DNA from: Colletes latitarsis
Taxonomy: Eukaryota > Arthropoda > Insecta > Hymenoptera > Colletidae
NCBI RefSeq assembly: GCF_051014445.1
Contig: NW_027488368.1
Location: 27,812,001-27,876,000 of the forward strand
Direction: 5' to 3'
DNA: 64,000 nucleotides
How positions within the stretch are numbered: position 1 is the stretch's first letter; each line of letters starts with the position of its first letter. Both the position numbers and the translations under genes were made by a program. Below, piece after piece: positions 31,789-41,788 of this stretch. Below the pieces are notes generated by a model that did no database searches, had not been told where the DNA came from, and saw only the letters and a list, made by a program, of their open reading frames with translations.

Positions 31789-32304
31789 GTCGTGGGGAAA
31801 ATCTTCGAAAGACTCCCTCCCACCTCCTTGGGGAGAGATGGGAGGGGTGTGTGGGATTCCCCGCGCCCGTACAACGACAGGCGCGGGACCTACCCACTAA
31901 AAACCCCACGGTGACCCTTCGGCACGCTTTGGGAGGATACCGGGAATCGCTCGAAGCATTCTTCCGGTATCCTCCCCGTGCCCGCGCTATCGCGCCCATC
32001 CCCCGGGGGGACAATCGGTCCCCCCAGTAGACACACTGCCTCATAGCGGCGGGACGAGGCCACTCCATCCCGCCGCTATCCGTCCCGGGGCCGCGCTTAG
32101 TGGCGGCTGCGAGCCCCAACTCGCAACCGTCCGCGACCCCGTTTCAACCCCTCGGCGGCCGGGCGTTCATGGCCGCACCAGACCGCCGAGGGTGCCTCCC
32201 CTTGCGTCGGACCGGTAGGGGGTGGCACTCCTACCCTCAACCGGTCCGACCCGGCGCCGCCTGGCGGGAGGAGGGTTCCCTCAGGACCCCCCTCCCAGCC
32301 TAGG
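31789..32304 (-). other. R1 3' UTR, chain of hairpins
   Basis: The 3' UTR is strongly folded in every copy. In sense order there are arms GGGTCC/GGACCC, GGACCGG/CCGGTCC, ATAGCGGCGGGA/TCCCGCCGCTAT, GGGGGAC/GTCCCCC, GGAGGATACCGG/CCGGTATCCTCC, CCGCGCC/GGGCGCGG and CCCTCCCACCT/AGGTGGGAGGG. It probably serves recognition by the element's own RT. The conserved end is CCCCACGAC before the A-tail. Confidence 0.8.
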
Positions 32305-35300
32305 TCATCTGCCACGCCGAGGCGGCCGCCCGCGACGCCACGCGACCGGGCGACAACCTCGGGCCACCGCACGAGCGCGAGCTTCAGCGCGCCGCTGAAG
32401 CTCGCGCTCCCTCCCCGCGGCCTCCTTCTGCAACATTACGTTCTCGCAGAAGGAGGCCACGGCCCTCCACTTCTCCTCGCTGCCGAGCATGGCGCGCACC
32501 ACGCCCGGCAGCGAGACATCCCGCCCGACGACGCCGACCAGGACACGGCGCTCCCCCTCCCACGCGGGGCATACCTCCAGGGTATGATCCGCCGTGTCCT
32601 GCTCAGCGTCGCAGTGGCAGCAACGCGCCGTCGGCTCCTTCCCTATCCGGCACAGGTATCTTCCGAAGCTGCCATGCCCGGAAAACACCTGTGCCATCCG
32701 GTAGGTGAGGCTGCCATGGCCTCTGTCCAGCCACTCCTTCAGGAGTGGCCGAACCGCCCCGACAGTTCGGTGCCCCGCGGTTGGCAGAGCCAGCCGCTCC
32801 TGCCACGCGAGCAACACGGACTGCCGGGCCTGGCGCTTCAAATCGCCCCAAGCAGGTTCCTGCCCGCCCGGGACCGCCCCCACCCCCGCGCGACGGTCGA
32901 CGCGGTGCCGGTACATCACCGCGTGCGACCGCGCGAGCAGGTCCATGGGCGGCATCCCCGCTAGAACCGTCGCCGCCTCATGTGACATGGTCCGATACCC
33001 GCGGACGACCCTGAGCGCCATGCGCCTCTGCACCCGACGCAGCATAGTCATGCTGCGCCGGGAGGCAGCCAGGTCGTCCGCCCAGACGGGGGCCCCGTAT
33101 AGGGCCACCGACTGGACCATTGCCACATAGAGGCGACGAACTCGGCCCGACGGGCCCCCCAGGTTGGGCAGGATCCGGCCCAGAGCCGCAACCATCCTTT
33201 CCAACCGGGGGACCAGGCAGCGGAAATGCTCCCCGAAACGCCAGTGGCTATCGAGGATCAGCCCCAGATACCTGATCTGGGGCTTCACCTCGATGTCAGC
33301 CCCACCCACCCGGATCAGAGGGGGTGGCGGATCCTGCCGAGGTGAATGAAACGCAATCACCTCGGTCTTATGGACCGCCACCGTCATCCCCATCCCCCTG
33401 ATCCGGTCGACGACGCGTTGCGACATCTCCTCCGCGCGACGCATGGCCCTCCCCCAGTGCGCCCCGACGGCCAGCACCAGTGTGTCATCCGCATAACACA
33501 CCGTGCTGACGCCGTCGGGGAGGCCGGCCCGCAACACCGAGTCGTACGCGATGTTCCACAGGAGTGGCCCGAGGACCGACCCCTGCGGAACACCGCAGTA
33601 CACCTCCCTCCGCATATCACCATCCCGGCCCGGATACTCGATCCACCTGCCGCGGAGATAATCCCCGACGACCGCCCTGAGACAAGGGGGGACTCGATGA
33701 TATTCGAGTCCCCTCCTTATCTCTTCCCAGGGGAGGGTGTTAAAGGCATTGGCAATATCCAAGGATATTGCCAATGCCACCCCTCCCCGGGAGACGGCCG
33801 CCTCCGAGAGGGCCCTCACACGACCTATCGCGTCGATAGTCGATCGGCCCCCCCGGAAACCGAACTGGCAGTCGGCCAGAACGGGATCACCCCGCGACAG
33901 ATGCTCGACGAGGCGGGCAGCAATCACCCGCTCGAAGAGCTTGCCCACCTCGTCGAGGAGACAAATGGGCCGGTATGCGGAGGGAGACTCCGCGGGCCGA
34001 CCCTCCTTCCGGAGGAGGACCATCTTCGCCACCTTCCAACTGGGGGGGAATCGCCCGTCCCTCAGGCAGCGGTCGAACAACCGCCTGAGGTCGGCCCCAA
34101 GGACGCCCTGGGTCAAGACCCAAACCCGGCCGGGCACACCATCCGGACCCGGGGCCGTGTTACGAACCCCGAGCCGTCTGATGGCCGCTGCCAGCTCCTC
34201 CTGCGTGACCCCCAGCTCGGCCGTCCATTCCACTGGGACAGCCGCCGCCGCCGGAGGACGCGGTCCCCTCTCCCCAATTGGGAAGAGTGTATTGACCACG
34301 TCCTCCAGCAGCCGGGGGTCAAGACCCTCGGTGACGGGGGGCGCCCACGGGCGGAGCTTATTCAGCACCACCTTATATGGGCGCCCCCATGGATCGTCAT
34401 CAAGGGTCTGGTGGAGCTCCTTCCATGCCCGGGTTTTGGCCCGTTTGATGGCGACCTGCAGAGCAACCCGCGCCACGCGGTATGCTCCATACAGGTCATC
34501 AGCTGCCCTCGCTCGCGCCACGCCGTCGCCTGTACGTTGACGACGGCGCGCGCGGGTGTACTGGCGTCGGGCGCGGACAGTCGCGACTCGCAACTCCGCG
34601 ATCGCGCCCGACCACCAGTACACCGCCCGGCGAGGAGAAGCCCGCCCGACTCGAGGCATCGCCGCGTCGCAAATACCCGCGACCAATGCTCCGAGCCGGG
34701 CGACCTCCCCCTCTATGCTCGGCAACTCGGCCGCTCCCTGCGGCCAAGTTGCAGCGAGGGCAGCTGCCATCAGGGCGTCCTTGTCCAGGCGCTGAAGCGC
34801 CCAGCGGCGTGGTGGGGTGCCACGCAGGCGGCCGTGTCGGGATGCACTCGCGGCGGCAGAGACCTCCATCCGGATGTACCGGTGATCGGAGAGTGTCTCT
34901 GCCCCCGCGACCACGTGCCAACCCGACACCATGCGCACGGCGTTGGGGGTCGCGAATCCAACATCCACGATGGACCCCTCATATCGCCGCACGCGTGTGT
35001 GCTCCGACCCCCGGTTCAATACCCGGAGGTCGAGCCCCGCCGCCCAATCGCCCAGGATCCCGCCGCGAACGGAGGTCCTGGGGGATCCCCAAGCCACCGA
35101 CTTGGCATTAAAATCCCCCAGGACCAGCACCGGCCGGGCCGCGTAGCGCTGCACACATGCCGCGACCTCGGCCAGGTACAGCTCGAACGCAGCGTGACCG
35201 CTACGGGGCGAAATGTAGCACCCCACCACAGCGACTCCCCCCCAGTCCACGGCGACGAATCCCCGACCGCGCTCCAACAAGGAGAACGGTGGGGACCCGT

Positions 35301-35487
35301 CGCCCCCTCCCCATACCGTCGCCACCAAGCCGTCCGCGTCGCCCACCCAATGAGGGTGATCAGGGACGCGGTACGGCTCGGCGGCGACCGCCAGGCCAAC
35401 CCCCCACTCCGCGAGGACTTGGGACATCAAGTCCTGTGCCGCGCGGCAGTGGTTGAGGTTGGCCTGGAGGAGGAGGCGGGGCGGCAT
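32305..35487 (-). CDS. R1-clade ORF2: endonuclease-reverse transcriptase, intact
   Basis: 1060 residues. An AP-type endonuclease occupies about 1-210: QANLNHCRAAQDL (8-20), AEPY (36-39), GDFNAK (124-129), SDHRY (200-204). RT follows: APGPDGVP (445-452), LDIANAFNTL (576-585), GVPQGSVLGPLLW (632-644), and the catalytic YADD (665-668). A CCHC finger, with C956, C959, H968 and C973, lies near the C-terminus, as is typical of this clade. It nicks the chromosome and copies its RNA there. The ATG overlaps the ORF1 stop as TAATG, the arrangement reported for SART1, where translation is coupled. No RNase H domain was seen. Confidence 0.96.
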   Translation of the reverse strand: MPPRLLLQANLNHCRAAQDLMSQVLAEWGVGLAVAAEPYRVPDHPHWVGDADGLVATVWGGGDGSPPFSLLERGRGFVAVDWGGVAVVGCYISPRSGHAAFELYLAEVAACVQRYAARPVLVLGDFNAKSVAWGSPRTSVRGGILGDWAAGLDLRVLNRGSEHTRVRRYEGSIVDVGFATPNAVRMVSGWHVVAGAETLSDHRYIRMEVSAAASASRHGRLRGTPPRRWALQRLDKDALMAAALAATWPQGAAELPSIEGEVARLGALVAGICDAAMPRVGRASPRRAVYWWSGAIAELRVATVRARRQYTRARRRQRTGDGVARARAADDLYGAYRVARVALQVAIKRAKTRAWKELHQTLDDDPWGRPYKVVLNKLRPWAPPVTEGLDPRLLEDVVNTLFPIGERGPRPPAAAAVPVEWTAELGVTQEELAAAIRRLGVRNTAPGPDGVPGRVWVLTQGVLGADLRRLFDRCLRDGRFPPSWKVAKMVLLRKEGRPAESPSAYRPICLLDEVGKLFERVIAARLVEHLSRGDPVLADCQFGFRGGRSTIDAIGRVRALSEAAVSRGGVALAISLDIANAFNTLPWEEIRRGLEYHRVPPCLRAVVGDYLRGRWIEYPGRDGDMRREVYCGVPQGSVLGPLLWNIAYDSVLRAGLPDGVSTVCYADDTLVLAVGAHWGRAMRRAEEMSQRVVDRIRGMGMTVAVHKTEVIAFHSPRQDPPPPLIRVGGADIEVKPQIRYLGLILDSHWRFGEHFRCLVPRLERMVAALGRILPNLGGPSGRVRRLYVAMVQSVALYGAPVWADDLAASRRSMTMLRRVQRRMALRVVRGYRTMSHEAATVLAGMPPMDLLARSHAVMYRHRVDRRAGVGAVPGGQEPAWGDLKRQARQSVLLAWQERLALPTAGHRTVGAVRPLLKEWLDRGHGSLTYRMAQVFSGHGSFGRYLCRIGKEPTARCCHCDAEQDTADHTLEVCPAWEGERRVLVGVVGRDVSLPGVVRAMLGSEEKWRAVASFCENVMLQKEAAGRERELQRRAEARARAVARGCRPVAWRRGRPPRRGR

Positions 35488-37400
35488 TAATTAATGGCCG
35501 CGCCAGCCTCCTCCCGGCCGTCCGTCCCCGTAGCATCGTCCACCTCCATGGAGGACGATGCCACCGCCCTCGGCACCGGAGCCGGTGCAGCCCGCCTCTT
35601 CCTCTCCTTCCGGGAGGGGGGGGAGCACTTCTTGCTCCCCACCCTGTGATCGGCTGGCCTCCCCATGTCCGCACACAGCGGGCAGTGGGGGGCCGCCGAG
35701 CACTGGCTCGCACGGTGCTCTTTGGCACCGCAGCGGTAACACTGACCGCTGCGGTCCACCGGCGAGGTGCACCACTGCCTCAAGTGCCCCAATTCGAGGC
35801 AGCGGTGACACTGGAGCGGGCGCGGCGCGAGGATTTCCACTCGCGCCGAAACCCACCCCACCAACACCCTCCCGGATTCCGCCACCTTACGGGCGGCGGA
35901 GAGGGGGCACCGGGCCCACACCGACCCGAGGCCGGAGGGCGACCTGCGGATCTCTCCGATCCGCAGGTCCTCCACAGGACAGTCCCCCGCCCTCGCAAGG
36001 GCACGGGACACATCCTGTGCGCTGACCGAGTCGTCCAGCCCACAAACGCGCATCTCCGTGCGCTTCGTGGGCCGGGCGACCCGGACACCTCGCTCGCCCA
36101 GCTGCTCCCGGAGCTTCTGGGCGAGACGATCCGCCTTCGCGCCGCCTTCTGCACCGGGGATCTCCAGCAAGAGACCCCCGGTCACGGCCCTCTTCGCCCT
36201 CACGGAGGCGATGCCCAGCTCTTCCAGGGAGATATTCTCCCTGGCGAGCCGCATCGCCTCCGCGAGGGTCAGGTCGCCCCCCTGCGCAACGGTCAGCGTC
36301 ACCGCTGCCGTTTTTGGGGGACGACCTGGTCGTGCCTTCCCGACCTTCGCGGCCTTTACCTTGGCCGCCGGCGGCGGAGGCGGAGGCTGCGGTTGCGAGG
36401 CCTTCCTCGCCGCCCGCTTCGCCTTCCGCCCCACCACCTCACTCCACGCCACCCCCCCTTGGGAGGGTGCTGTGGAGGACGCGACCACCGCGACCACGGG
36501 TACACCACCCCCCTTGGGGGTCGCGACCCGGGGCCCTGGTGCCGCAACGCTGGGCGGAGCCTTCACTCCGCCCTTCTTTGCCTTCCCCGACTGTACCGGA
36601 ACAGGTCGGGGAGGCACCGCCTTCCTGCTGACCGCTCTTCCGGCGAGGAGCTCCTCCCGGAAGGCGGCCAGCTTGCCATCAATCATGTCCCCAATCCTCC
36701 TCAGAAGATCGTCTTCTGAGGAGAACGGGGACTTCTTCACGGGCGGAGTGCGGGTGGAGGGGCCCGCGGTGCCCCGCACCACTGCCGCCGCACTCCGCTT
36801 ATTTACCTCCGCCGAGGGACGCGGCGGTGGAGGAGGAGGGAGGATGGGAGGGAGGGCCGCGCTGTTCCACAGCGCCTCTGCCCTCCTCCTCCCCTGTCGC
36901 TCCTCCTCCAACAGGAGCTGCAGACGGGCGTTCCGCCCTCTGAGCTCCCGCGCCGCCTCCCTCATTTCCTCCGCCGCGGCCTTCAGGGCCTCCGCGCCAC
37001 CGCTTTTCTGCCCCTTAAAGGCGCAGGCAGCGGCGACTTTCTCCACCCGCCTCAGGGACGAGGAGATCCTCTCCGATATCTCCTCGGTCACCTCGTCCCT
37101 GAGGCAACTCAGCCTCACCGACGGGCTCATCGCCCCGCCCACCTCGACGACGGCCTGCCCCGTCCTCTTCCTCTTAGAGCCTATGTGGCTCGTGCTGGAG
37201 GAGAAGGACGAGACCGACGCCGTCTCGTCGTCCTCCTCCACCCTCCACGAAGCCGGACCTGGCGCTGAGTGGGGCGCGAGCGCCGCCACCCTAACCCCAA
37301 CCCCGTCTCCGTCCTCCCCAACCGACAAAACCCGCCCCATCCCCATTTTATTTTCTGTGTCCATAAGAATCCCACGAGATGGTCGGAAATAAAGGTCCAC
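35487..37400 (-). CDS. R1-clade ORF1: Gag-like RNA-binding protein, intact
   Basis: 637 residues. The N-terminal half is acidic to mixed, with Ser-rich and helical, probably coiled-coil, stretches around residues 85-170 (charged segment AEEMREAARELRGRNARL). The middle is Pro/Lys/Ala-rich and basic. An RRM-like region lies around 430-520. Three zinc knuckles occupy 531-592: CHRCLELGHLRQWC, CYRCGAKEHRASQC and a wider CPLC...H...C. It binds element RNA to form the RNP. The ATG at 37400 gives the longest frame; an internal Met at residue 13 is an alternative start. The stop shares an A with the ORF2 ATG. Confidence 0.93.
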   Translation of the reverse strand: MDLYFRPSRGILMDTENKMGMGRVLSVGEDGDGVGVRVAALAPHSAPGPASWRVEEDDETASVSSFSSSTSHIGSKRKRTGQAVVEVGGAMSPSVRLSCLRDEVTEEISERISSSLRRVEKVAAACAFKGQKSGGAEALKAAAEEMREAARELRGRNARLQLLLEEERQGRRRAEALWNSAALPPILPPPPPPRPSAEVNKRSAAAVVRGTAGPSTRTPPVKKSPFSSEDDLLRRIGDMIDGKLAAFREELLAGRAVSRKAVPPRPVPVQSGKAKKGGVKAPPSVAAPGPRVATPKGGGVPVVAVVASSTAPSQGGVAWSEVVGRKAKRAARKASQPQPPPPPPAAKVKAAKVGKARPGRPPKTAAVTLTVAQGGDLTLAEAMRLARENISLEELGIASVRAKRAVTGGLLLEIPGAEGGAKADRLAQKLREQLGERGVRVARPTKRTEMRVCGLDDSVSAQDVSRALARAGDCPVEDLRIGEIRRSPSGLGSVWARCPLSAARKVAESGRVLVGWVSARVEILAPRPLQCHRCLELGHLRQWCTSPVDRSGQCYRCGAKEHRASQCSAAPHCPLCADMGRPADHRVGSKKCSPPSRKERKRRAAPAPVPRAVASSSMEVDDATGTDGREEAGAAIN

Positions 37401-37752
37401 CCGGGCAGAGCCGCCTTACCCGGGTAAGCCTAATACTCCGGGGGTTCGGCAGGTTCCCCGGAGGTGGTCGCTTGGGATTGGGCCTTCTCCCCCAACCATG
37501 CATCCCATCGCCGCGCACCATAGCTTAGGATTGGAGGGCGATTTTATAGAGTCGCCATACTCGTGGCCCAGGCGGTTAAGCCAAGACCCCCGTTCCTCCT
37601 GCCGTCACGTACCATTCACAAAACCAATAGGGAATTGTGAATGGGTCGTTGTGACGACCAACAGGAGGCTTACGGTGTGTGTATGACTCGGGTACCCCGG
37701 GTTCGTTAAGCCCGTACTGCAGCTGAAAGGCTGGCAGCCCCTGAGGGGTGGC
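37401..37752 (-). promoter_or_regulatory. R1 5' UTR with long conserved stem-loop
   Basis: It contains nested inverted repeats at 37595-37668: CCTCCTG/CAGGAGG, then GTCAC/GTGAC, then CCATTCACAA/TTGTGAATGG around a short loop. The same block is found in the older copy at about 18373-18455 with some decay. The sense 5' end also has small GC hairpins. An internal promoter or a 5' ribozyme, known in some related elements, would be expected here but I cannot demonstrate either. Confidence 0.65.
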
Positions 37753-38618
37753 AGCATACTGCTTTCTTACTAGCTAACTGCATTCTCACTATCTTACTGT
37801 AAGCTTACTAACTTACTGCATGCTTACTAGTTTACTAGCTGCTTTCTTACCAGCTTACTGCTTGCTTACTAGCTTCCTGATTGTTTACTAGCTCACGGAT
37901 TGCTTAGAAGATTACTGCTTGCTTATTAGCTTACTGCTAGCATACTCGCTTCCTGCTTGCTTACCAGCCTACTGGTTGCTTGCTAGCATACTGCTTGCAT
38001 GCTATCATACTGCTTCGTTACTAGCTTCCTCCACGCTTATTAGCTCACTGCGTGCTTACTAGCTTACTGCTTGTTACTAGCTTACTCCTTGCTTACTACC
38101 TGACTGCTACCTTCCTACATTCCTGCTTTCTTCCTAACTTACTGCTTTCTTATGAACTTATTGGTCACTTACTAGCCTAACACTTCTTTAATAGCTTCCT
38201 GCTTGCTTACTAGCTTTCTTCTTTGTTAGTAACTTACTGTTTTCTTAATAGCCTGCTGCTTGCTTACTCTCTTACTGGTTGCTTACTATCTTACTTCTTG
38301 CTTACTAGCATAGTGATTCCTTACTAGCATCCTGCTCGCTTAGAAGCTAATTGCTTTCTTACTGACTTGCTGCTTGCTTTGTAGCTTACTGCTTGGTTAC
38401 TAGCACGCTGTTCTCTCACTAGCTAATAGTTTTCTTACTAGCCTGCTTCGATCTGAACAGCTAACTGCTTGCTTACTAGCATACTGCTTGCATAGTAGCT
38501 TACTGCTTGCTTACTAGCGTACTACTTCCTTAGTAGCTAATTACTTTCTTACTAGCCTGCTGCTCCGATACTAGCTCATTGCTAGCTTACTATCTCACTG
38601 CATACTTACTAGCGTACT
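37753..38618. repeat. 19-bp satellite, forward polarity
   Basis: Begins with the right TSD of the R1 element and ends with GTACT (38614-38618), the TSD of the next solo LTR. Confidence 0.95.
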
Positions 38619-40507
38619 TGTTTAAATATCGCATGAGTCCCAGACGCAGAAACTCGGCCGCAAAGCCCGTATCTATATTGAATTCGCGTAATTCTAGATG
38701 GTTGTGCTGGCATAAAAATTTTCCATCGTTCAGATTAGTATACCGCGGCTATTTACGTGTTTTTTCAAGCTAGCTTCACTGAAATTCTCGAGTTTTGGAA
38801 CAAATTCTTGGAATGTGTTGTTAGCGCTGAGAAAGAGAGAGAAAAGAGATCTATCGGAAAAAAATCGATAGACGAAACGCGGCAGCGCCGCGCCGTGGCC
38901 ACGCGGCGCGTAGCAGCCCGGGCCCAGCAACGCGAGGCGTAGCTACCCGGTTCTGCGCTTGCGCGACGGAGCCGGCCGCGGCCGTCGCTGCTTGCAGATC
39001 GTCACGGTTCTTTCTTGAGCCGTCGGCGATCGAGAGCGGACCTTGTGACGGTCGCGTTCCCATTTCCCTACGAGCTCCGAGGAAGATGAGTCGATCTCGC
39101 TCCTCGTAATAGAATCAGTTTGCGGACAAATAGTTTATTGGAAAATCCCGTCATAGCGACCTGAGATTTTCCCCAGAAAACGGACAATCTGCCTGACGTT
39201 GCAGCGATTGCAAGGCACGTCGAGTGTGAAGCGATCGTAGACGCAGGATTGTGATTGAACGTTGCAGTTCGTGGATGCGACTGCGACGTTGGAGATTCGG
39301 TGTGGATCGCCTTGAGTCTTCTTCCAATTATCCGGTTAGAGCTACTGGAAGGCTGATACCGACATACTGGTATCACCTAGTGGTAGTTCACCGTTCGTAG
39401 AGGTCATATGAAACCCACAGGAACCACCCGTCCTGTGTACCAGTGAGAGTACACCGACCGGTGGGGTGGAAAGTTTCACCGACCAAGATTAGAGCTATAC
39501 GGCGTAGGAGCAACCGGAAGATAGATATTCAGGAAGAATATCACTTCGTGGTGCTCTCCGTGCATCGGGCGTCGGAGAACCCGCTCCAATATACCGTCGT
39601 GAGGGGACAATAAGTAGGGCCTAAGCGTACGGTGGAGCAAAGGGTTCGAAGAGCCTACCTTCCATCGCTACACCCACTACCAGCTGTGAGTCGACCACAC
39701 TGGGCTGTGAACGTAGGGTGGTTGGAATTGCAGGGGATTGAGTCCTAAACCGGTGAGCCGCAGGCCAGTTCCTCGGGACAGGAGCCTCCGTCGAGGTAGC
39801 CACGGCTGGCTGCCAGGCGTTCCTTTGATGAAGGAATCGCCGGCTTGGCAACCACGTGTGCATACCGCAGGTCGCTCCTGAGGAGCAGCTGACGAGGGAG
39901 CCGAACTAGGACAAGACGTCCTCTTGCGTGGGTGGTGTAGAAACGCCACCCGCACGGGGAGCGTGCTCGCGGGATATAGCCTCTTGGAGCCTTACAACCT
40001 CCATTTGGTTTCCCGTCCGTGGCATTGCAAAGAGAACCAGGTAGAACGGAGAAAAGCTCGTCTACCCGGTTGTGCGCGTCGGTGAGATCGTAGAAAGAGA
40101 ATCTCATCGACCAGAAAGAAAAAAATATACAGTCCACTAGCTATAGCGCTAGATAGCCAGCCAGCTCTCCCCTCCAAGTACACCAGACTGTCACTGGAGC
40201 GCGAGAAACAGCTGACGAGCGCGCGATTGTTGACTTGTCCGCAAATGTATTTATTAGGCGGATTCTTTTGTTTCAGAAAGCCTCCGCAGTAAAAATTGAA
40301 ATAAGGAGACTAAAAAAGAGGAGACGAGGTCGCAATAGGAGCCGTCGTCAGTTTTTTCTTTTAGTTTCTAGTTTTGTTTTGTTAAAATGTTATAAATAGT
40401 TCATTTATATTTTTGTAATAAAAACTTTATTGAAAAACTTGTAACATTTTCTCTCCCTGTCTGTTTCCTCATCCGGACCCACGTTAAAGTCCCTTAGTAC
40501 TTTAACA
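38619..40507 (+). mobile_element. BEL solo LTR, 1889 bp, TSD GTACT
   Basis: Starts TGTTTAAATATCGCATGAG and ends TACTTTAACA, with GTACT at 38614-38618 and 40508-40512. It carries the hairpin motif (39986-40002) and ATACAGTCCACT (40127-40138), 124 bases apart. The AATAAAAACTTTATTG segment near 40419 may supply the polyadenylation signal. No coding capacity; open frames in it lack any motif. Same long-LTR family as 685-2349, much diverged. Confidence 0.93.
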
Positions 40508-41263
40508 GTACTGCTTGCTTACAAGCTTACAACTTGGTTTCAAGCTTACTGCTCGCTTACTATCTCCCAGCTTGCTTAATAGCATACTGCTTTCTTACTA
40601 GATTACAGATTGCTTCCTAACTTGCTGCTAGCTTTCTAGCTCTCCGCAAGCTTACTAGCATGCTGCGTTCTTAGTGCCTAACTGAGTTCTGACTAGCCTG
40701 CTGCTTGCTTACTAGCTTTCTGGTTGCTTACTAGCTTACTACTTGCTTACTAGCCTACTGCTTGCTTACGTGCTTACCGCTTGCGTTCTAGCTTACTGCC
40801 TGCTTACTAGCATACTGCTTTCTTACTAGCTAATTGCTTTCTTACTAGCTCACTGCTTGCTTGGTAGCTTACTGCTTGCTTACTAGATTGCTACTTGCTT
40901 TCTAGCTTGCCGCTTGCTTACAAGCATACTGCGTTCTTACTGGCTAACTGCTTTCTGGCTAGCCTGCTGCTTGTTTACTAGCTTACTGGTTGCCTACTGA
41001 CTTACTGCTTGATTACTAGCATAATGCATCCTTACTAGCTTCGTCCTCGCTTACTAGTACACAGCTTGCTTGCTAGCATACTGCTATCTTACTAGAAAAC
41101 TGCTTTCGTACTAACTTGCTGCTTGCTTGCTAGCTTAGTTGTTGCTTACTAGCGTAGTGTTTGCTTATTAGCATACTGCTTCCTTACTAGATATGTGCTT
41201 TCTCACCAGCATACTGCTTGCTTACTAGATTTCTGCTTTGCTACTAGCTCAATACTCCATGCT
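40508..41263. repeat. 19-bp satellite, forward polarity
   Basis: Same array and orientation as before the solo LTR. The last 20-30 bases before the foldback element are too degenerate to place the boundary exactly. Confidence 0.9.
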
Positions 41264-41289
41264 CCAAGCTCCATACTCGCTTTCCAGCA

Positions 41290-41715
41290 GAGTGCCGCCG
41301 CAGCTGACTTTGACGCCCACAGCACCGTTTAGCCCACCGTCCCGACGTCGTGGCGTTTGAGGCGTCAGTCGGTACGCCGCGTTCGCTCGCTCCTATGCTA
41401 GGGGTATAAAGGTCCCTATTCTGGGGACCAGCCGGGGCTGGCCACTCGCTCGTGCTCGTTCGCCGCTACACTATTTCGCTGGGGTAGGAGGATGTCGGGA
41501 GGCGGAGTGGGAATCGCCGACTAGTGGTGTCGGATGGCAGCGGACGCACCTCCACCCTTCCCTCGGCTGAGAGGCCGTGAATCCGGAGGGGCTCTGCGGA
41601 CGCACTAGTTCCTACCGGTGGCCGGATGTCCGCGTTTCGTGGCCTCAAACGCCACTACGTCGGGACGGTGGGCTAAACGGTGCTGTCGGCGTCAAAGTCA
41701 GCTGCGGACGCACTC
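41290..41715. mobile_element. Foldback/MITE-like element with 73-bp inverted repeats
   Basis: Arms 41290-41362 and 41643-41715 are inverted copies with four mismatches over 73 bp, beginning GAGTGC. The 280-bp interior is GC-rich and holds a TATA-like GGGTATAAAGG (41401-41411), small hairpins (GGTCC/GGACC; CCAGCC/GGCTGG), and copies of GCGGACGCAC, which is also found in the right arm. No transposase, no convincing TSD, and no known family recognised. Flanks 41264-41289 and 41716-41788 are unique sequence that may belong to it. It could be a non-autonomous DNA transposon or part of an LTR. Confidence 0.7.
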
Positions 41716-41788
41716 TTCTTTGACGCGCTCCGTTGGCGGAATACCAGGTTGACAAAAATGTGAGAATCGATCCGTATCGGTTGCCTAC

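Larger units (their letters stand above)
31764..37752 (-). mobile_element. Full-length R1-clade non-LTR retrotransposon
   Basis: From the right: 5' UTR (37752-37401), ORF1 (637 aa), ORF2 (1060 aa) overlapping as TAATG, a highly structured 3' UTR of about 515 bases, and a 25-base A-tail (T-run at 31764-31788). An 18-bp target duplication, AGCATACTGCTTYCTTAC, with one mismatch, flanks it (31746-31763 and 37753-37770); the target is satellite. Gene order, the CCHC-bearing ORF1, the AP-type endonuclease and the CCHC after RT place it in the R1 clade. Both ORFs are uninterrupted, so it could be a source copy. Confidence 0.95.

Noticed and set aside
33346..35490. 714-codon antisense open frame (also at 55316-57460 on the other strand)
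   Set aside because: It mirrors R1 ORF2 and stays open because of GC-rich third codon positions. The product is Arg/Pro-rich with no domain. Its presence in both copies follows from their near identity.
35646..37392. Long plus-strand open frames over R1 ORF1
   Set aside because: Antisense shadows of a GC-rich gene with a clear protein on the other strand.
31764..37752. Assignment to rDNA-specific R1 or telomere-specific TRAS/SART
   Set aside because: No 28S rDNA or TTAGG sequence flanks any of the copies, and targets differ between copies. Clade membership stands, target specificity does not.
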